DNA of 64,000 bases from Dickeya fangzhongdai (GCF_002812485.1 NZ_CP025003.1:4712001-4776000), one strand, 5' to 3'. Counted from the stretch's first letter, positions 1 to 15,167 are shown. Program-made: numbers and translations. Notes: generated from the letters alone by a model not told the origin.

Positions 1-875
1 TCGGCCCGCCGGGCACCGGCAAAACCATGCTGGCCAGCCGTCTACCCGGTTTGTTGCCGCCGCTTGATGATGAGGAAGCGCTGGAAAGCGCCGCCATCAA
101 CAGCCTGATTGATATTCAGCCCAGCCTGTCGCAATGGCGTAACCGGCCGTTTCGTTCTCCTCACCATACCGCATCCATTACTGCGCTGGTCGGCGGCGGC
201 GTACTGCCCAAACCTGGCGAGATCTCGCTGGCGCATAATGGCGTGTTATTTCTGGATGAGTTGCCGGAATTTGAACGACGGGTACTGGACTCGCTGCGGG
301 AACCGTTGGAATCAGGCGAAATCGTGATTTCCCGTACTCGCGCCAAAGTCTGCTATCCTGCCCGTTTTCAGTTGGTGGCCGCAATGAATCCCAGTCCATC
401 AGGTCACTATCAGGGCATCCACAATCGCATGCCGGCACAGCAAATTCTGCGTTACCTCAACCGGCTATCCGGTCCATTTCTGGATCGCTTTGATTTATCC
501 ATTGAGGTGCCATTACTGCCCCCCGGTATTCTTCGCCAGCAAACACGCATTGGCGAGGACAGCGCAACCGTGCGGGAACGGGTATTTGAAGCCAGAAGGC
601 GGCAGTTAGCCCGTATCGGCAGAATCAACGCACACATGAAATCGGATGACATCGCCTGTCACTGTCGGTTGAAAAGCGAGGATGCGGCGTACCTGGAAGA
701 AGTGATGAGCAAATTAGGGCTGTCGGTCAGAGCCTGGCACCGGATACTGAAAGTCTCGCGCACGATTGCCGACCTGGGAGGAGAAGATCAGATTCATCGT
801 ACTCATTTGTCGGAAGCGCTCAGCTATCGTTGTATGGATCGTCTGCTAATTCAGTTGCACAAGAGCCTGGCATGA
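1..875 (+). CDS. comM: YifB/ComM family Mg-chelatase-like AAA+ ATPase, C-terminal part
   Basis: The reading frame is open from the window edge, so this is the 3' part of a longer gene. It enters at the Walker A motif GPPGTGKT (bases 3-26). A Walker B stretch (GVLFLDELPEF) and the AMNPSPSGHYQG segment typical of YifB/ComM follow, then the C-terminal Mg-chelatase-type domain. In other gamma-proteobacteria ComM is a hexameric helicase that promotes branch migration during natural transformation; in enterobacteria its role is little known. The upstream half (Lon-like N-terminal domain) lies outside the window. It converges with maoP, and the neighbours maoP and hdfR match the E. coli yifB-maoP-hdfR order. 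Family assignment is firm; function in this organism is inferred. Confidence 0.93.
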   Translation, partial: GPPGTGKTMLASRLPGLLPPLDDEEALESAAINSLIDIQPSLSQWRNRPFRSPHHTASITALVGGGVLPKPGEISLAHNGVLFLDELPEFERRVLDSLREPLESGEIVISRTRAKVCYPARFQLVAAMNPSPSGHYQGIHNRMPAQQILRYLNRLSGPFLDRFDLSIEVPLLPPGILRQQTRIGEDSATVRERVFEARRRQLARIGRINAHMKSDDIACHCRLKSEDAAYLEEVMSKLGLSVRAWHRILKVSRTIADLGGEDQIHRTHLSEALSYRCMDRLLIQLHKSLA

Positions 876-914
876 ACCCGAGCCAGCGTCAGTTAATCTG
901 CGGCAGAAATAAAA

Positions 915-932
915 ATGGGGCCGGAGCCCCAT
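915..932 (-). terminator. Intrinsic terminator of maoP
   Basis: A GC-rich hairpin (ATGGGGC / GCCCCAT) lies between the convergent ends of comM and maoP. Read on the minus strand it is followed by TTTTTATTT, so it fits maoP termination best. It may also slow transcripts from comM. Confidence 0.75.
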
Positions 933-937
933 TCAGA

Positions 938-1276
938 TTAGTCATCGCTTTCTGTGTACTCTTCCACGGTGTCCATTTGCGGCTTGCCGCCAGACAGCGT
1001 ATGGAAACGTTTAGGACGACGAATACGGCTGACGTACTTCGCCCAGATTTTTTCCAATTCGGTCTGTGCTGCGCGCTCACCGCGGCATACAGCAACAAAC
1101 TGAATCTCTTCCTCTGTCACCGGATGACGTTTGCCCGAATCAAGTTCGTTAAATGCCTGTCCATGACGCTCCAGCAGTTGAGCTTCTTTAATCGTAAAGT
1201 CACCATGCCGGGAAAAACCACGTGGATAGAATTTGTTATCAAAAAAACGACTGGTTGTTGAGAAGCTTTCCGCCAT
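938..1276 (-). CDS. maoP: MaoP (YifE), Ori macrodomain organisation protein, DUF413
   Basis: This 112-residue protein starts [21 protein letters not shown] and matches E. coli YifE/MaoP in length and along its whole length. In E. coli MaoP, together with a nearby 17-bp site maoS, constrains DNA mobility and organises the Ori macrodomain of the chromosome. It is divergent from hdfR, as in E. coli, so the 119-bp gap 1277-1395 is where a maoS-like site would be expected; I could not identify it by eye. The product is small and acidic at its C-terminus, with no membrane segment. Family assignment is strong; the chromosome-organising role is carried over from E. coli. Confidence 0.92.
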   Translation of the reverse strand: MAESFSTTSRFFDNKFYPRGFSRHGDFTIKEAQLLERHGQAFNELDSGKRHPVTEEEIQFVAVCRGERAAQTELEKIWAKYVSRIRRPKRFHTLSGGKPQMDTVEEYTESDD

Positions 1277-1395
1277 CTTACACGCTCCTAATTCTCATAT
1301 GGTCGTGCCGTTTATGGCGCGGAGTATTAGATAGGCTTGACTTCCTGTAAAACAAAACATTTAAATCATGACGACAAAAAATTTTGGAGGAAAGC

Positions 1396-2220
1396 ATGGA
1401 TACCGACTTACTGAAAACCTTTCTGGAAGTCAGCCGGACAAGACACTTCGGCCGAGCGGCCGAATCATTGTATCTGACGCAGTCAGCGGTGAGCTTTCGT
1501 ATCAGGCAACTTGAAAATCAACTGGGCGCCAATTTGTTCACCCGGCACCGTAACAATATTCGCCTGACGCCCGCCGGCGAACGTCTGCTGCCTTATGCGG
1601 AAAACCTGATCGGCACCTGGCAAATAGCCAAGAAAGAGGTCGCTCGTTCCCAACAGCACAGCCAGCTTTCCATAGGCGCTACGGCTTCGCTCTGGGAGGC
1701 GTTCCTGACGCCCTGGCTAAATGAACTCTATCAGCAACGCCCGCTGCTGCAGCTAGAGGCAAGAATCGCACAGCGACAAACGCTGATTAAGCAACTCCAT
1801 GAACGTCAGTTGGATTTACTGATTACTACCGAATCGCCGAAGATGGACGAACTTTCTTGTCAGTTATTGGGCAATTTTTCTTTGTCTCTGTTTACTACCG
1901 ATAATGTATCAGCAGAGGAACGACCTTATATCAGGCTGGAATGGGGGGCAGATTTCCATCAGTATGAGAATCACTGGCTGCCCGGAGATCAGGTACCGTC
2001 GCTCACCACGTCTTCCGCACACCTGACGCGGCAATTGATGGCAACCATCGGTGGTTGTGCATTTCTCCCCAGCGACTGGTCGCAGCACTATCCTGAACTG
2101 CACCCGATTCCTGAGGCCAATATCGTGGTTCGCCCCTGCTATGCGGTTTGGCTTGGAAACAGCGATCAACAGGAGCTGATTAAACAGTTAATGAAAACCC
2201 CACTGAATATCGCTTCTTAA
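1396..2220 (+). CDS. hdfR: HdfR, LysR-type transcriptional regulator
   Basis: A 274-residue LysR-type regulator. The N-terminal winged helix-turn-helix (about residues 1-60, with [21 protein letters not shown]) is typical, and a substrate-binding-like effector domain follows. The ATG at 1396 is preferred because GGAGG lies 5 bp upstream; a TTG at 1384 would overlap that ribosome binding site. In E. coli HdfR represses the flagellar master operon flhDC and is itself controlled by H-NS. Its place between maoP and the tRNA-Trp end of the rRNA operon is the E. coli rrnC-flank arrangement. Target genes here are inferred from E. coli only. Confidence 0.9.
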   Translation: MDTDLLKTFLEVSRTRHFGRAAESLYLTQSAVSFRIRQLENQLGANLFTRHRNNIRLTPAGERLLPYAENLIGTWQIAKKEVARSQQHSQLSIGATASLWEAFLTPWLNELYQQRPLLQLEARIAQRQTLIKQLHERQLDLLITTESPKMDELSCQLLGNFSLSLFTTDNVSAEERPYIRLEWGADFHQYENHWLPGDQVPSLTTSSAHLTRQLMATIGGCAFLPSDWSQHYPELHPIPEANIVVRPCYAVWLGNSDQQELIKQLMKTPLNIAS

Positions 2221-2515
2221 ACCATTATCAATGCACTATGCGATCTACCTGAAAGTCCTACGGGCTTTCGGAAGATCGATAGACCTCATTAACCAGGCAT
2301 TATTCTTCGCAGGTATACCGGTCTGTGAAGAGCCGTTACACACTCCAGATTTCATTAAGACATGCGCCATCATGAAGGATGGCAACAGTTCTGTATTATG
2401 ATGCAGCCACTCACGGGAGGCTAGCCAGACGCACTTCCTCAATAAATAGTCGTGAAAATGCATCATTGGCATGCTTATCAAAAGGGGAAAATATGAAATG
2501 AAAAATTAATGGACG
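2221..2515. other. Intergenic region between hdfR and the rRNA operon terminator
   Basis: I see no supported gene. An imperfect hairpin GAAAGTCC-TAC-GGGCTTTC lies just after hdfR (about 2250-2268) and could help end its transcript, though no T-tract follows. A 78-codon minus-strand frame here has no recognisable product and no clear ribosome binding site. Confidence 0.5.
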
Positions 2516-2545
2516 AAAAAAAACCCTTCACGCTACCGTGAAGGG
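2516..2545 (-). terminator. rRNA operon terminator
   Basis: A perfect 9-bp stem CCCTTCACG/CGTGAAGGG with a CTAC loop (2524-2545). On the minus strand an 8-base T-run follows (2516-2523). It lies just beyond tRNA-Trp and closes the rRNA transcript. Confidence 0.92.
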
Positions 2546-2557
2546 CTATTTTTGGTT

Positions 2558-2633
2558 TGGCAGGGGCGGAGAGGCTCGAACTCCCAACACCCGGTTTTGG
2601 AGACCGGTGCTCTACCAATTGAACTACGCCCCT
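2558..2633 (-). tRNA. trpT: tRNA-Trp (CCA anticodon)
   Basis: 76 nt, a near-identical reverse complement of E. coli tRNA-Trp. The anticodon loop reads CTCCAAA and the CCA end is encoded. It is the last gene of the rRNA operon, 8 bp after tRNA-Asp, as in E. coli rrnC. Confidence 0.97.
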
Positions 2634-2641
2634 AAATAGGG

Positions 2642-2718
2642 TGGCGGTGCGGACGGGACTCGAACCCGCGACCCCCGGCGTGACAGGCCGGTATTCTAAC
2701 CGACTGAACTACCGCACC
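2642..2718 (-). tRNA. aspT: tRNA-Asp (GTC anticodon)
   Basis: 77 nt with encoded CCA and anticodon GTC. The acceptor stem begins GGTGCGG and pairs with CCGCACC, so the difference from E. coli (GGAGCGG) is compensated. It is distal to 5S rRNA in the operon. Confidence 0.97.
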
Positions 2719-2782
2719 ACCGATTCTGTACGTTATCAGAGGAGTCAATCCGATAACCGGTGTTTTCTTACACCACAATTTG

Positions 2783-2902
2783 ATGCCTGGCAGTTCCCTA
2801 CTCTCGCATGGGGAGACCCCACACTACCATCGGCGCTACGGCGTTTCACTTCTGAGTTCGGCATGGGGTCAGGTGGGACCACCGCGCTCTCGCCGCCAGG
2901 CA
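2783..2902 (-). rRNA. rrf: 5S ribosomal RNA
   Basis: 120 nt from TGCCTGGCGG to CTGCCAGGCAT read on the minus strand. Terminal strands are complementary, and the conserved central CCGAACTCAGAAGTGAAACG region is present. Confidence 0.97.
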
Positions 2903-3020
2903 AATTCTTTTCATTCCAACCGTTATGCCCACACTCATGCGCCGCACAACCATCAGAATCCATCCGTCGAACAAGCCAAATTCTTTCTCGTCTCTCTCAC
3001 CAAAACACCTTCGGTGTTGT

Positions 3021-5927
<2,907 letters not shown>

Positions 5928-6032
5928 TCACAACCCGAAAGTGTCTCGGGATGCGGGTATATTGAGAGACTCGAACAACACATGAATTCACACTCATATG
6001 CCGTCGTTTCAAATTTTCAGCTTGTTCCGGAT

Positions 6033-6044
6033 TGTTAAAGAGCA
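6033..6044 (-). promoter_or_regulatory. boxA antitermination site in the 16S-23S spacer
   Basis: TGCTCTTTAACA on the minus strand, just upstream of 23S. It matches the boxA bound by NusB/NusE, which prevents Rho termination of rRNA transcripts. Confidence 0.85.
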
Positions 6045-6094
6045 GAATACTTCGCAGCATACTGTCGCCAGTATACTCTGAAGTCATTCGTAAA

Positions 6095-6170
6095 TGGTGG
6101 AGCTATGCGGGATCGAACCGCAGACCTCCTGCGTGCAAAGCAGGCGCTCTCCCAGCTGAGCTATAGCCCC
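6095..6170 (-). tRNA. alaT: tRNA-Ala (TGC anticodon)
   Basis: 76 nt in the 16S-23S spacer, nearly identical to E. coli tRNA-Ala1B; the anticodon arm holds CTTTGCACG. The Ile-Ala spacer is the E. coli rrnA/D/H type, whereas E. coli rrnB and rrnC carry tRNA-Glu here. Confidence 0.97.
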
Positions 6171-6282
6171 ATAGAATGCAACACGTAAACCTTTACCCGT
6201 AATTTCTTCTGAGACAAGGCGTGGAATGACGACGCATACATCAATATGCGGGCTATTTCACAACGCAGTATCAGGAGAAATC

Positions 6283-6359
<77 letters not shown>

Positions 6360-6428
6360 ATAAGGTTTTACCGCTCGTTTACTTCATCAGACAATCTGTG
6401 TGGACACCACGCAGGCACTTCAACTCGG

Positions 6429-7970
<1,542 letters not shown>

Positions 7971-8114
7971 AAAGTTTGATGTGTTTTCCGAAGAAAACGT
8001 GCTCAAAGAATTTACTGTTAGTTCGTATGAATTAACTGTTGTCACTCTTCAAGACTTTTCACAAATATTTTAGTGAAGCGTCCTGCGAGTGCCCACACAG
8101 ATTGTCTGATTGAT

Positions 8115-8126
8115 TGTTAAAGAGCA
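8115..8126 (-). promoter_or_regulatory. boxA in the rRNA leader
   Basis: TGCTCTTTAACA on the minus strand, between promoter P2 and 16S. It repeats the spacer boxA exactly, as expected for the Nus-dependent antitermination complex. Confidence 0.87.
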
Positions 8127-8155
8127 GGACCACTTACCGTGGTCGCGGGTCGCAT

Positions 8156-8183
8156 ATATTATGCTTTCCCGAAAAGAAGTCAA
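8156..8183 (-). promoter_or_regulatory. rRNA promoter P2
   Basis: -35 TTGACT (8183-8178) and -10 TAATAT (8161-8156) with a 16-bp spacer on the minus strand. It sits between P1 and boxA, the usual place of rrn P2. Confidence 0.85.
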
Positions 8184-8251
8184 GCGATATGCGCCTGATT
8201 TCTTACTGAAACCGCTTCGGTTTGTTGCCGTTGCCGTGTCAGTGGAGGCGC

Positions 8252-8279
8252 ATTATAGGGACTTCTCCGTCGCTGACAA
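8252..8279 (-). promoter_or_regulatory. rRNA promoter P1
   Basis: -35 TTGTCA (8279-8274), 16-bp spacer ending GTCCC, -10 TATAAT (8257-8252), then GCGCC, very close to E. coli rrnB P1. The AT-rich stretch just upstream (8284-8305) is suited to act as an UP element. P1 is the growth-rate and ppGpp-controlled promoter in E. coli. Confidence 0.92.
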
Positions 8280-8315
8280 GCACTAATTTCAAAAATAATT
8301 TTGACCGCTCAATAT

Positions 8316-9188
8316 TTATTCGCCAGCAGGCAAAAGCGTTAATCGTTCCAGCGAACTGAAACCATAACGGCGCAGAACAGGCAACAGTGTCGCGACCTTA
8401 GGTGTAATCGATAAACAGTAAGCCAGATTGCGCTCTGTCGACAATTTCGGATTCTCCAGATGCTCAATCAGCCATGCTGTTCTGCGCGCAATAGCGGAGC
8501 CCGAATCGACAAGCCGTGTGCCGTCAGGCAATACCTGCTGCAACTCTTCCGATAACAGAGGGAAATGAGTACATCCCAGAACGACCGTATCCGGGGGTTC
8601 CGACAATTTCAGCCAGGGCTTGAGGATTTTCCGCAACGCGTCCTCAGGTACCGTTTCCCCCTGAAGTTTGGCCTCCCCCCATTCAACCAACTCTGCAGAC
8701 CCCAGCAACAGAATCTGACAGTCATTGGCAAAGCGGGAAATCAGTTCGTGCGTATAAGGACGCTGGACCGTGGCACGCGTCGCCAGCAACCCAACGACGC
8801 CGTTCCGGGTCAATTTGGCAGCCGGTTTTACCGCGGGCACCACACCAACGACGGGGAAATTAAAGCGCGCACGCAGTGCCGGGAGTGAAATCGTACTGGC
8901 TGTATTACAGGCAATGATGACCAATGACAGCGGATGTTGTTTTTCCACCGCGTCAACGATAGACACCACGCGCTCAATGATAAATTGCTCAGGCTTTTCT
9001 CCGTAGGGAAAAGCCTCGTTATCAAAGGCGTAGATATAATGTAAGTCCGGCAGTAGGTTGCGAACTTCATCATAAACAGACAAACCGCCCACCCCGGAAT
9101 CAAATACAAGGACCGTGGGGCGGGCGGGTAAATCAGAAACTATAGCTTCCGGTGAGATAGTATTCTCGCCCTGCAGTTCGGTAGCCAT
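8316..9188 (-). CDS. murI: Glutamate racemase
   Basis: A cytosolic cofactor-independent racemase that converts L- to D-glutamate for peptidoglycan. Both catalytic cysteine motifs are visible: IIACNTAST in the N-terminal half and [11 protein letters not shown] in the C-terminal half. The [19 protein letters not shown] opening is typical. The E. coli-type start MATELQ at 9188 is chosen; a frame 4 codons longer exists. The N-terminal extension before PTVLVF is the part of E. coli MurI that responds to UDP-MurNAc-L-Ala. Its start lies inside the end of btuB (56-bp overlap), the same coupling as in E. coli, and its end is 34 bp from the rRNA P1 -35 element. Confidence 0.96.
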   Translation of the reverse strand: MATELQGENTISPEAIVSDLPARPTVLVFDSGVGGLSVYDEVRNLLPDLHYIYAFDNEAFPYGEKPEQFIIERVVSIVDAVEKQHPLSLVIIACNTASTISLPALRARFNFPVVGVVPAVKPAAKLTRNGVVGLLATRATVQRPYTHELISRFANDCQILLLGSAELVEWGEAKLQGETVPEDALRKILKPWLKLSEPPDTVVLGCTHFPLLSEELQQVLPDGTRLVDSGSAIARRTAWLIEHLENPKLSTERNLAYCLSITPKVATLLPVLRRYGFSSLERLTLLPAGE

Positions 9189-11010
9189 ATACCGTCTCAT
9201 AATTCTTATCGAACAGGTTGGCTATTCTAGCACGAACTGTCAGATGTGAGGTGACGGGATATGACGCAGCAACATCCCACAGACTGACACCAGCCAATTT
9301 CACCCTCTCTGATGTATTAAAGTTCTGGTCATAACGCTCACCTAAATAATGATAGGTCACCGTCCAGTCTAGGTCGTTGAACTGCCAGTCCAGATCATAT
9401 TTGAATTGCTGCCGTGCACGTCTGGTCAGAACTTCATTCGTGTCGACATTACGTGGATCCAGATAATCGTATGACAGTTTGTGTGATACGAACCCTGTAT
9501 CAAACGATGCGGTTGCTTCCACACCTTGTAAACGGGCGCGTCCCACGTTCATATTTGCAAAAGTCGGCGCACTGCCGCTCTGGATCAGGTTATCCACATC
9601 ATTGCGATATGCCGATACATGCCAGTTCACCGGACCGGTAAGACCTTCAATACCGCCTTCCCATTGCTTGCTTTCCTCAGGTTTCAGGTTGGGATTTCCA
9701 GCAAATGACCCATACAATTGACCAACTGTAGGTGCCTTATAACCCGTCCCATAAGAAGCCAGCAGACGATACCCTTCAACAAACTCCCACGCGGCACTGC
9801 TCTGCCAGGTAGTATGCTGACCAAACTGAGAGCTATCATCACTACGCAACGCACCTTCAAGTGTTACTGGCCCGAATGACTGCAACGCCGTGGTATAAAC
9901 GCCAGTATTCCGCAACTCATACCCATTGGTGACAAAATTGGTTCCAGGCTCGGTGGTCTGTTTCTGCCAGTCGACCCCAACGCCGATATTCCCTTTACCA
10001 ACCTGAACACTGTTGCCCCACTGAACGTTGTACTGCTGAATATCATCCAACGTTGCGGAAATATCAGAGCGGCCAAAACGCGGATCGTAATTATAGTCTT
10101 TACTGTGGCTGTAGCTGGTAATCAGCTGAGATGACCAAATGTCTTGGTGATAACGTAATCCACCATCCCAAGATTGGCTATAGAGCTGCCTTGTATCGGG
10201 AAATGCCCCCACACGATTAAAGCTGGCGGTACCATCATACGCGGTCCGATTGTCAAAACCGTATCCACGTAAGAATCCACTTATGCTATCGCTGAACTGA
10301 TGCTCGACATTGCCGTATAACGTTTTGCTCATAAAGCCATCGCGGTCAGGCTGAGCAGGATCCCCAAAGGGATCAGGCAAGTTGGCAACCACATTAAACC
10401 CTCTGGTATAGGTGTAATTGCCTGCAAAGGTTGCCAGCGTATTGGCCCCCAGCTGCTGCTGGGTCGCAGCGTCATAAGATTGATAACCATTGGAGCCGAT
10501 ACCTGCGGAAAGCGTGGTACCTTTCTTCTCGCGTGTCGTGATGATGTTAACCACACCGCCAATCGCATCCGAACCATAAACGGCGGAACGCGGTCCGCGG
10601 ATATATTCTACTTTCTGAACCAGAGAGATCGGGATTTGGCTGATATCGGAAGAACCGCTGACGCCGGCCTGGTTAAGCCGAATACCGTCAATCAACACCA
10701 GCACATGGCTTGAAGAAGAACCACGAATAAACAGAGAGTTCAATTGCCCCAACCCGCCGCTCTGGTAGAAATCGACACCCGGAAGTCGGCGCATCACATC
10801 CGACAAACTCTTCGACTGCCAACGATCAATATCATCACGCGTCACCACGGTAGTGGGCGCCAGTACGGAAGAAATCGGCTGGGGAAAACGGTTGGCGGTT
10901 ACCACCATTGCGTCATTGCTGTTTTGCTGTGTGTTGTCGCTGCCCTGCGCCCATCCTGAAAAAGCTGTGGCTACCATCGCCGCCAGCATTGTGGTTTTTT
11001 TAGTAAACAT
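9133..11010 (-). CDS. btuB: BtuB, TonB-dependent vitamin B12 receptor
   Basis: A 625-residue outer-membrane receptor importing cobalamins with TonB energy. In order: Sec signal peptide ([20 protein letters not shown]), TonB box [10 protein letters not shown] (about residues 33-42), plug domain with LPGVDFYQ...[21 protein letters not shown], then a 22-strand barrel ending in the aromatic YYLTGSYSF. The start at 11010 is preferred over in-frame starts 3 and 24 codons upstream, since the signal peptide begins here. The B12 riboswitch directly upstream controls it. The gene is cotranscribed with murI by overlap. Confidence 0.96.
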   Translation of the reverse strand: MFTKKTTMLAAMVATAFSGWAQGSDNTQQNSNDAMVVTANRFPQPISSVLAPTTVVTRDDIDRWQSKSLSDVMRRLPGVDFYQSGGLGQLNSLFIRGSSSSHVLVLIDGIRLNQAGVSGSSDISQIPISLVQKVEYIRGPRSAVYGSDAIGGVVNIITTREKKGTTLSAGIGSNGYQSYDAATQQQLGANTLATFAGNYTYTRGFNVVANLPDPFGDPAQPDRDGFMSKTLYGNVEHQFSDSISGFLRGYGFDNRTAYDGTASFNRVGAFPDTRQLYSQSWDGGLRYHQDIWSSQLITSYSHSKDYNYDPRFGRSDISATLDDIQQYNVQWGNSVQVGKGNIGVGVDWQKQTTEPGTNFVTNGYELRNTGVYTTALQSFGPVTLEGALRSDDSSQFGQHTTWQSSAAWEFVEGYRLLASYGTGYKAPTVGQLYGSFAGNPNLKPEESKQWEGGIEGLTGPVNWHVSAYRNDVDNLIQSGSAPTFANMNVGRARLQGVEATASFDTGFVSHKLSYDYLDPRNVDTNEVLTRRARQQFKYDLDWQFNDLDWTVTYHYLGERYDQNFNTSERVKLAGVSLWDVAASYPVTSHLTVRARIANLFDKNYETVYGYRTAGREYYLTGSYSF

Positions 11011-11089
11011 TATAAGCATCCAAACTGAATTGGCAGGATGCCGCACCCTCATGATCGATAGCACGCGATGACCATGAAACATTGCGACG

Positions 11090-11290
11090 TATTCCGGCAG
11101 GTCTTCGGACTCGGGGTTATGCCATGATGACTGGCTAGGCGGCGATGACTTCCCATCCGTCAGGACAGTGTCCGCATCACGCTATCGTCGCCCATTCCCC
11201 TCACCGCTGCGCGTCAGTTCCAGATTCGCACTGGATTCCCTTTTCACCTGCGAGGCAAGACCGGACGCCCATGCTACGATCGAGGCAGGT
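11090..11290 (-). promoter_or_regulatory. Cobalamin riboswitch (btuB leader)
   Basis: The leader of btuB, read on the minus strand, contains GCAGGTGAAAAGGGAATCCAG, a GCGCAGCGGTGAGGGG core and a terminal GAAGACCTGCC B12 box. These are the conserved blocks of AdoCbl riboswitches. Binding of adenosylcobalamin is known to block ribosome access and lower btuB expression in E. coli. Boundaries are approximate. Confidence 0.93.
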
Positions 11291-11419
11291 GGATGTCTAG
11301 ACTTCCATTTTGGATAAGAGAATCCGTGCAACAAGGCTGGACATCCCTTCTGGATGCCCTACAATCGCGCCCTGACAACATCGCCACCCTATCCCAGCCG
11401 TTTTTCAGATGAGACCATC

Positions 11420-12523
11420 ATGACGCCAGAGATTCTGCCCATCGACCAGTATGACGCCCAGCTTGAAGAAAAAACCGGGCGCCTCGGAGCCATGATGGCG
11501 CCATTCGATGCGCCGGCGCCGGCCGTGTTCCGATCGCCGGTCAGTCACTACCGGATGCGGGCGGAATTTCGGATCTGGCATGATGGCGATGACTTGTACC
11601 ACATTATGTTTGATCAGCAGACCAAACAGCGGATCCGCGTCGATCAGTTTCCGGCCGCCAGCGAGTTGATCAACCGCCTGATGCCGGCGCTGCTCAGTGC
11701 CCTGCGGGCCGAGCCGGTGCTGCGGCGCAAGCTGTTTCAGATTGATTATCTCTCCACGCTTAGCGGTGAGATTGCAGTTTCGTTGCTCTACCACAAAGCG
11801 CTGGATGACGAATGGCAGCAGCACGCCCGCCTCCTGCGTGATCAACTGCGCAGTCAGGGTTTTGCCCTGCAACTGATTGGCCGCGCCACCAAAACCAAAA
11901 TCTGTCTGGATCGGGATTACGTGGACGAATGCCTGCCGGTCGCCGGCCGTCAGATGATTTATCGTCAGGTGGAAAACAGCTTCACCCAACCCAATGCGAT
12001 GATGAATATCCAGATGCTGGAGTGGGCGCTATCGGTGACGCAGGGGTCGAAAGGCGATCTGCTGGAACTGTACTGCGGCAACGGTAACTTTTCGCTGGCG
12101 CTGGCGCGCAATTTCGAGCGGGTGCTGGCAACCGAAATCGCCAAGCCATCGGTCGCGGCGGCGCAGTACAATATTGCCGCCAACCAGATTGATAACGTAC
12201 AGATTATTCGCATGGCGGCGGAGGAATTCACCCAGGCCATGAACGGCGTGCGTCAGTTCAACCGCCTGCAAGGCATCGATCTGAGCGGCTATCGCTGTGA
12301 AACCATTTTTGTCGATCCGCCCCGCAGCGGCCTGGACGACGGCACCGTAAAACTGGTGCAGGCGTACCCGCGCATTCTGTACATCTCCTGCAACCCGGAA
12401 ACGCTGTGCGCCAACCTGGAAACCCTAAGTCAGACGCACCGAATCAGCCAGTTGGCGCTGTTTGACCAGTTCCCTTATACCCACCACATGGAATGCGGCG
12501 TGTTACTGGAAAAGCGCCAATAA
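11420..12523 (+). CDS. trmA: tRNA (uracil-5-)-methyltransferase TrmA
   Basis: A 366-residue SAM-dependent enzyme that makes m5U54 (ribothymidine) in the T-loop of tRNAs, and in E. coli also methylates tmRNA. Visible motifs are [16 protein letters not shown] (SAM binding), [10 protein letters not shown] and the catalytic cysteine segment [11 protein letters not shown]. The length equals E. coli TrmA, and the start MTPEIL at 11420 corresponds to the E. coli start; the frame is open 22 codons further but without support. It is divergent from btuB, with the cobalamin riboswitch between them. Confidence 0.96.
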   Translation: MTPEILPIDQYDAQLEEKTGRLGAMMAPFDAPAPAVFRSPVSHYRMRAEFRIWHDGDDLYHIMFDQQTKQRIRVDQFPAASELINRLMPALLSALRAEPVLRRKLFQIDYLSTLSGEIAVSLLYHKALDDEWQQHARLLRDQLRSQGFALQLIGRATKTKICLDRDYVDECLPVAGRQMIYRQVENSFTQPNAMMNIQMLEWALSVTQGSKGDLLELYCGNGNFSLALARNFERVLATEIAKPSVAAAQYNIAANQIDNVQIIRMAAEEFTQAMNGVRQFNRLQGIDLSGYRCETIFVDPPRSGLDDGTVKLVQAYPRILYISCNPETLCANLETLSQTHRISQLALFDQFPYTHHMECGVLLEKRQ

Positions 12524-12535
12524 CCTCACTACGGA

Positions 12536-12907
12536 TTAAGGCGTGTTGGTTTCACTGTCGGGCTTGCGGGCCCGCAGCTTCACTACCAGCCACAGCGCCA
12601 GCACCACGCACAGGATTGACGGCACGAAATTGGAGCCGATTTGCGGGTACTCGGCGCGCACAATAGCGCTGTAAAGCAGCAAACCGAACAGGAAACAGCC
12701 CGCCGCCAGCAGCGGCGTGCCTTTTGGCATGGCATGATGCATGTAACGCTGATGCAGGCAGTACACCGACAGAACCAGCGCAATCAGCGGAAAGATGGAA
12801 AACGGCACGATAGAACTGAACACGGCGACAAAGGAACCATTCGCGGACAAACCGGCCGCCAGCGCCAGCACCAGCGTACTTTTCTCTGAATTTATCTGCT
12901 CTGTCAT
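12536..12907 (-). CDS. yijD: YijD family inner-membrane protein (DUF1422)
   Basis: A 123-residue hydrophobic protein with about four membrane segments, including an [21 protein letters not shown] stretch near the N-terminus. It matches E. coli YijD, whose function is unknown. It follows fabR by 14 bp and is probably cotranscribed, the same fabR-yijD pair as in E. coli. It converges with trmA. Confidence 0.9.
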   Translation of the reverse strand: MTEQINSEKSTLVLALAAGLSANGSFVAVFSSIVPFSIFPLIALVLSVYCLHQRYMHHAMPKGTPLLAAGCFLFGLLLYSAIVRAEYPQIGSNFVPSILCVVLALWLVVKLRARKPDSETNTP

Positions 12908-12921
12908 GACTTTTCCTCTGA

Positions 12922-13578
12922 TTATCCCTCAGGGTAGGCAAACCCCTTACCCTGCTCTTTGCGATACCAGTAATAGGCGCCTTTGGCAATCATGCGCAGC
13001 TGCAACACCAGCCGTTCTTCCAGCTGGCGTCGCTGCTCTATATCCACATCCAGCGCTTCAGCGCCGGCGCTGAATACGATGATCACCATCGCTTCCGCCT
13101 GTGCCTCCGCGAAGCTGCGCGGGATATGATTTTCGACTTCAAGATAGTCCGCCAGTTCAGCGATAAAATGCTGAATTTCACGCGCCACGGCAGCACGGAA
13201 TGCCGCTGAAGTACCGGAACGTTCGCGCAACAGCAGCCGAAAGGCGTTGGGGTTATTGCCGATGAATTCCATGAACGTCGATACCGATGTTCTGATCACG
13301 CTGCCGCCGCTTTTGACGATACGCTGGCGCGCCTGCCGCATCAGCTGGCGCAGCATCAACCCGCTTTCATCCACCATCGTCAACCCCAGTTCGTCCACAT
13401 CGCGGAAATGGCGATAAAACGAGGTAGGGGCAATGCCGGCTTCACGAGCCACCTCACGCAAACTCAGGCTGGCAAAACTGCGTTCAGCGCTTAACTGGCT
13501 GAAAGCGGCCTCAATCAGGGAACGACGAGTTCGTTCTTTTTGTTGTGCTCTGACACCCATTATCCTGCCCGCAGTCAT
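12922..13578 (-). CDS. fabR: FabR, TetR-family regulator of unsaturated fatty acid synthesis
   Basis: A TetR-family repressor. The N-terminal HTH ([21 protein letters not shown]) is nearly identical to E. coli FabR, which represses fabA and fabB in response to the ratio of unsaturated to saturated acyl thioesters. The start at 13578 has a good AAGGAG 6-7 bp upstream and gives 218 residues. The E. coli-like start MGVRAQQ lies 6 codons inside (13560), so the true start is uncertain. It is divergent from sthA, as in E. coli. Confidence 0.94.
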   Translation of the reverse strand: MTAGRIMGVRAQQKERTRRSLIEAAFSQLSAERSFASLSLREVAREAGIAPTSFYRHFRDVDELGLTMVDESGLMLRQLMRQARQRIVKSGGSVIRTSVSTFMEFIGNNPNAFRLLLRERSGTSAAFRAAVAREIQHFIAELADYLEVENHIPRSFAEAQAEAMVIIVFSAGAEALDVDIEQRRQLEERLVLQLRMIAKGAYYWYRKEQGKGFAYPEG

Positions 13579-13760
13579 CGGCTCTCCTTAAATCAAGGGA
13601 AGCACTATAACAAACTTTACTCTCCACATACTGCGCCAAAGTTTGCCATAGTAAAAATGTGATCATCGGTTCCCATACGGATATCAGGGATGATTGGGTT
13701 ATCAGCAGGACGATGTTACAATCGCGTTAGTAATTTGTATAAAAACAGGTGGTTCCTACC

Positions 13761-15167
13761 ATGTCCATACAACAGCAATACGATTACGATGCCATCGTGA
13801 TTGGTTCGGGTCCGGGCGGTGAAGGGGCGGCCATGGGGCTCGCCAAACAAGGGGCGAAAATTGCCGTGATAGAACGGCATTACAATGTTGGCGGTGGCTG
13901 TACCCACTGGGGAACCATCCCATCCAAAGCCCTCCGACACGCCGTCAGCCGCATCATCGAATTCAATCAAAACCCACTCTACAGCGACAACGCCCGCGTC
14001 ATCAGTTCCTCATTTTCCGATATCCTGCGTCACGCCGACAGCGTGATCGGCCAGCAAACCCGCATGCGCCAGGGTTTCTACGAACGTAATCACTGCGAGC
14101 TATTTTCCGGCGAGGCGCGTTTTATTGATGCGCATACCGTCGCGGTCTTCTACCCGGATGACACCCACGATACGCTGACCGCCGCAAATATCATTATCGC
14201 CACCGGTTCGCGGCCTTATCATCCGGCCGGGGTGGATTTCCATCATCCCCGCATCTACGACAGCGACTCCATTCTCGATCTGGATTATGAACCCAAACAC
14301 GTGATCATCTACGGTGCTGGGGTGATCGGCTGCGAATATGCGTCGATCTTCCGGGGGTTGAACGTGAAGGTCGATCTGATCAATACCCGCGATCGGCTGC
14401 TGGCGTTTCTCGATCAGGAGATGTCCGACGCGCTGTCCTATCACTTCTGGAACAGCGGCGTGGTAATTCGTCACAACGAGGAATTCGAACGCATCGAAGG
14501 CCTGGATGACGGCGTCATCATCCATCTGAAATCCGGCAAAAAGATGAAGGCGGATTGCCTGCTCTACGCCAACGGACGCACCGGCAACACCGAAACGCTG
14601 GGACTGGAAAATATTGGGCTGGAAACGGACAGCCGCGGCCAGTTGAAGGTTAACAGCATGTATCAGACCGCTCAGGCGCATATCTACGCCGTGGGCGATG
14701 TGATCGGTTATCCCAGCCTGGCGTCGGCCGCCTATGATCAGGGCCGCATCGCGGCGCAGGCCATCACCAAAGGCGACGCCACCGCGCATCTGATCGAGGA
14801 TATTCCCACCGGTATTTACACGATCCCGGAGATCAGTTCCGTCGGCAAAACCGAGCAGGAACTCACCGCCATGAAAGTGCCGTATGAAGTCGGCCGCGCC
14901 CAGTTCAAGCACCTGGCGCGAGCGCAAATTGTCGGGATGAACGTCGGTAGCCTGAAAATTCTGTTCCACCGCGAAACCAAGCAGATTCTGGGCATTCACT
15001 GCTTTGGCGAACGCGCGGCCGAAATCATTCACATCGGTCAGGCCATCATGGAACAGAAAGGCGAAGGCAATACCATCGAGTATTTTGTGAACACCACATT
15101 CAACTACCCGACTATGGCCGAAGCCTATCGGGTAGCGGCGCTGAACGGTTTAAACCGGTTGTTTTAA
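13761..15167 (+). CDS. sthA: Soluble pyridine nucleotide transhydrogenase
   Basis: A 468-residue flavoprotein that re-oxidises NADPH with NAD+ in the cytosol. It has the FAD-binding [10 protein letters not shown] motif, an NAD(P)-binding [11 protein letters not shown] motif and the C-terminal dimerisation domain of the disulfide reductase family. In [16 protein letters not shown] only one of the usual two redox cysteines is present; this is the normal state of SthA and distinguishes it from dihydrolipoamide dehydrogenase. The start MSIQQQ at 13761 is preceded by AGGTGG; an in-frame GTG lies 4 codons upstream. Confidence 0.96.
   Translation: MSIQQQYDYDAIVIGSGPGGEGAAMGLAKQGAKIAVIERHYNVGGGCTHWGTIPSKALRHAVSRIIEFNQNPLYSDNARVISSSFSDILRHADSVIGQQTRMRQGFYERNHCELFSGEARFIDAHTVAVFYPDDTHDTLTAANIIIATGSRPYHPAGVDFHHPRIYDSDSILDLDYEPKHVIIYGAGVIGCEYASIFRGLNVKVDLINTRDRLLAFLDQEMSDALSYHFWNSGVVIRHNEEFERIEGLDDGVIIHLKSGKKMKADCLLYANGRTGNTETLGLENIGLETDSRGQLKVNSMYQTAQAHIYAVGDVIGYPSLASAAYDQGRIAAQAITKGDATAHLIEDIPTGIYTIPEISSVGKTEQELTAMKVPYEVGRAQFKHLARAQIVGMNVGSLKILFHRETKQILGIHCFGERAAEIIHIGQAIMEQKGEGNTIEYFVNTTFNYPTMAEAYRVAALNGLNRLF

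Noticed and set aside
2245..2481. 78-codon minus-strand frame between hdfR and tRNA-Trp
   Set aside because: No similarity I recognise, no clear ribosome binding site, and it lies downstream of the rRNA terminator.
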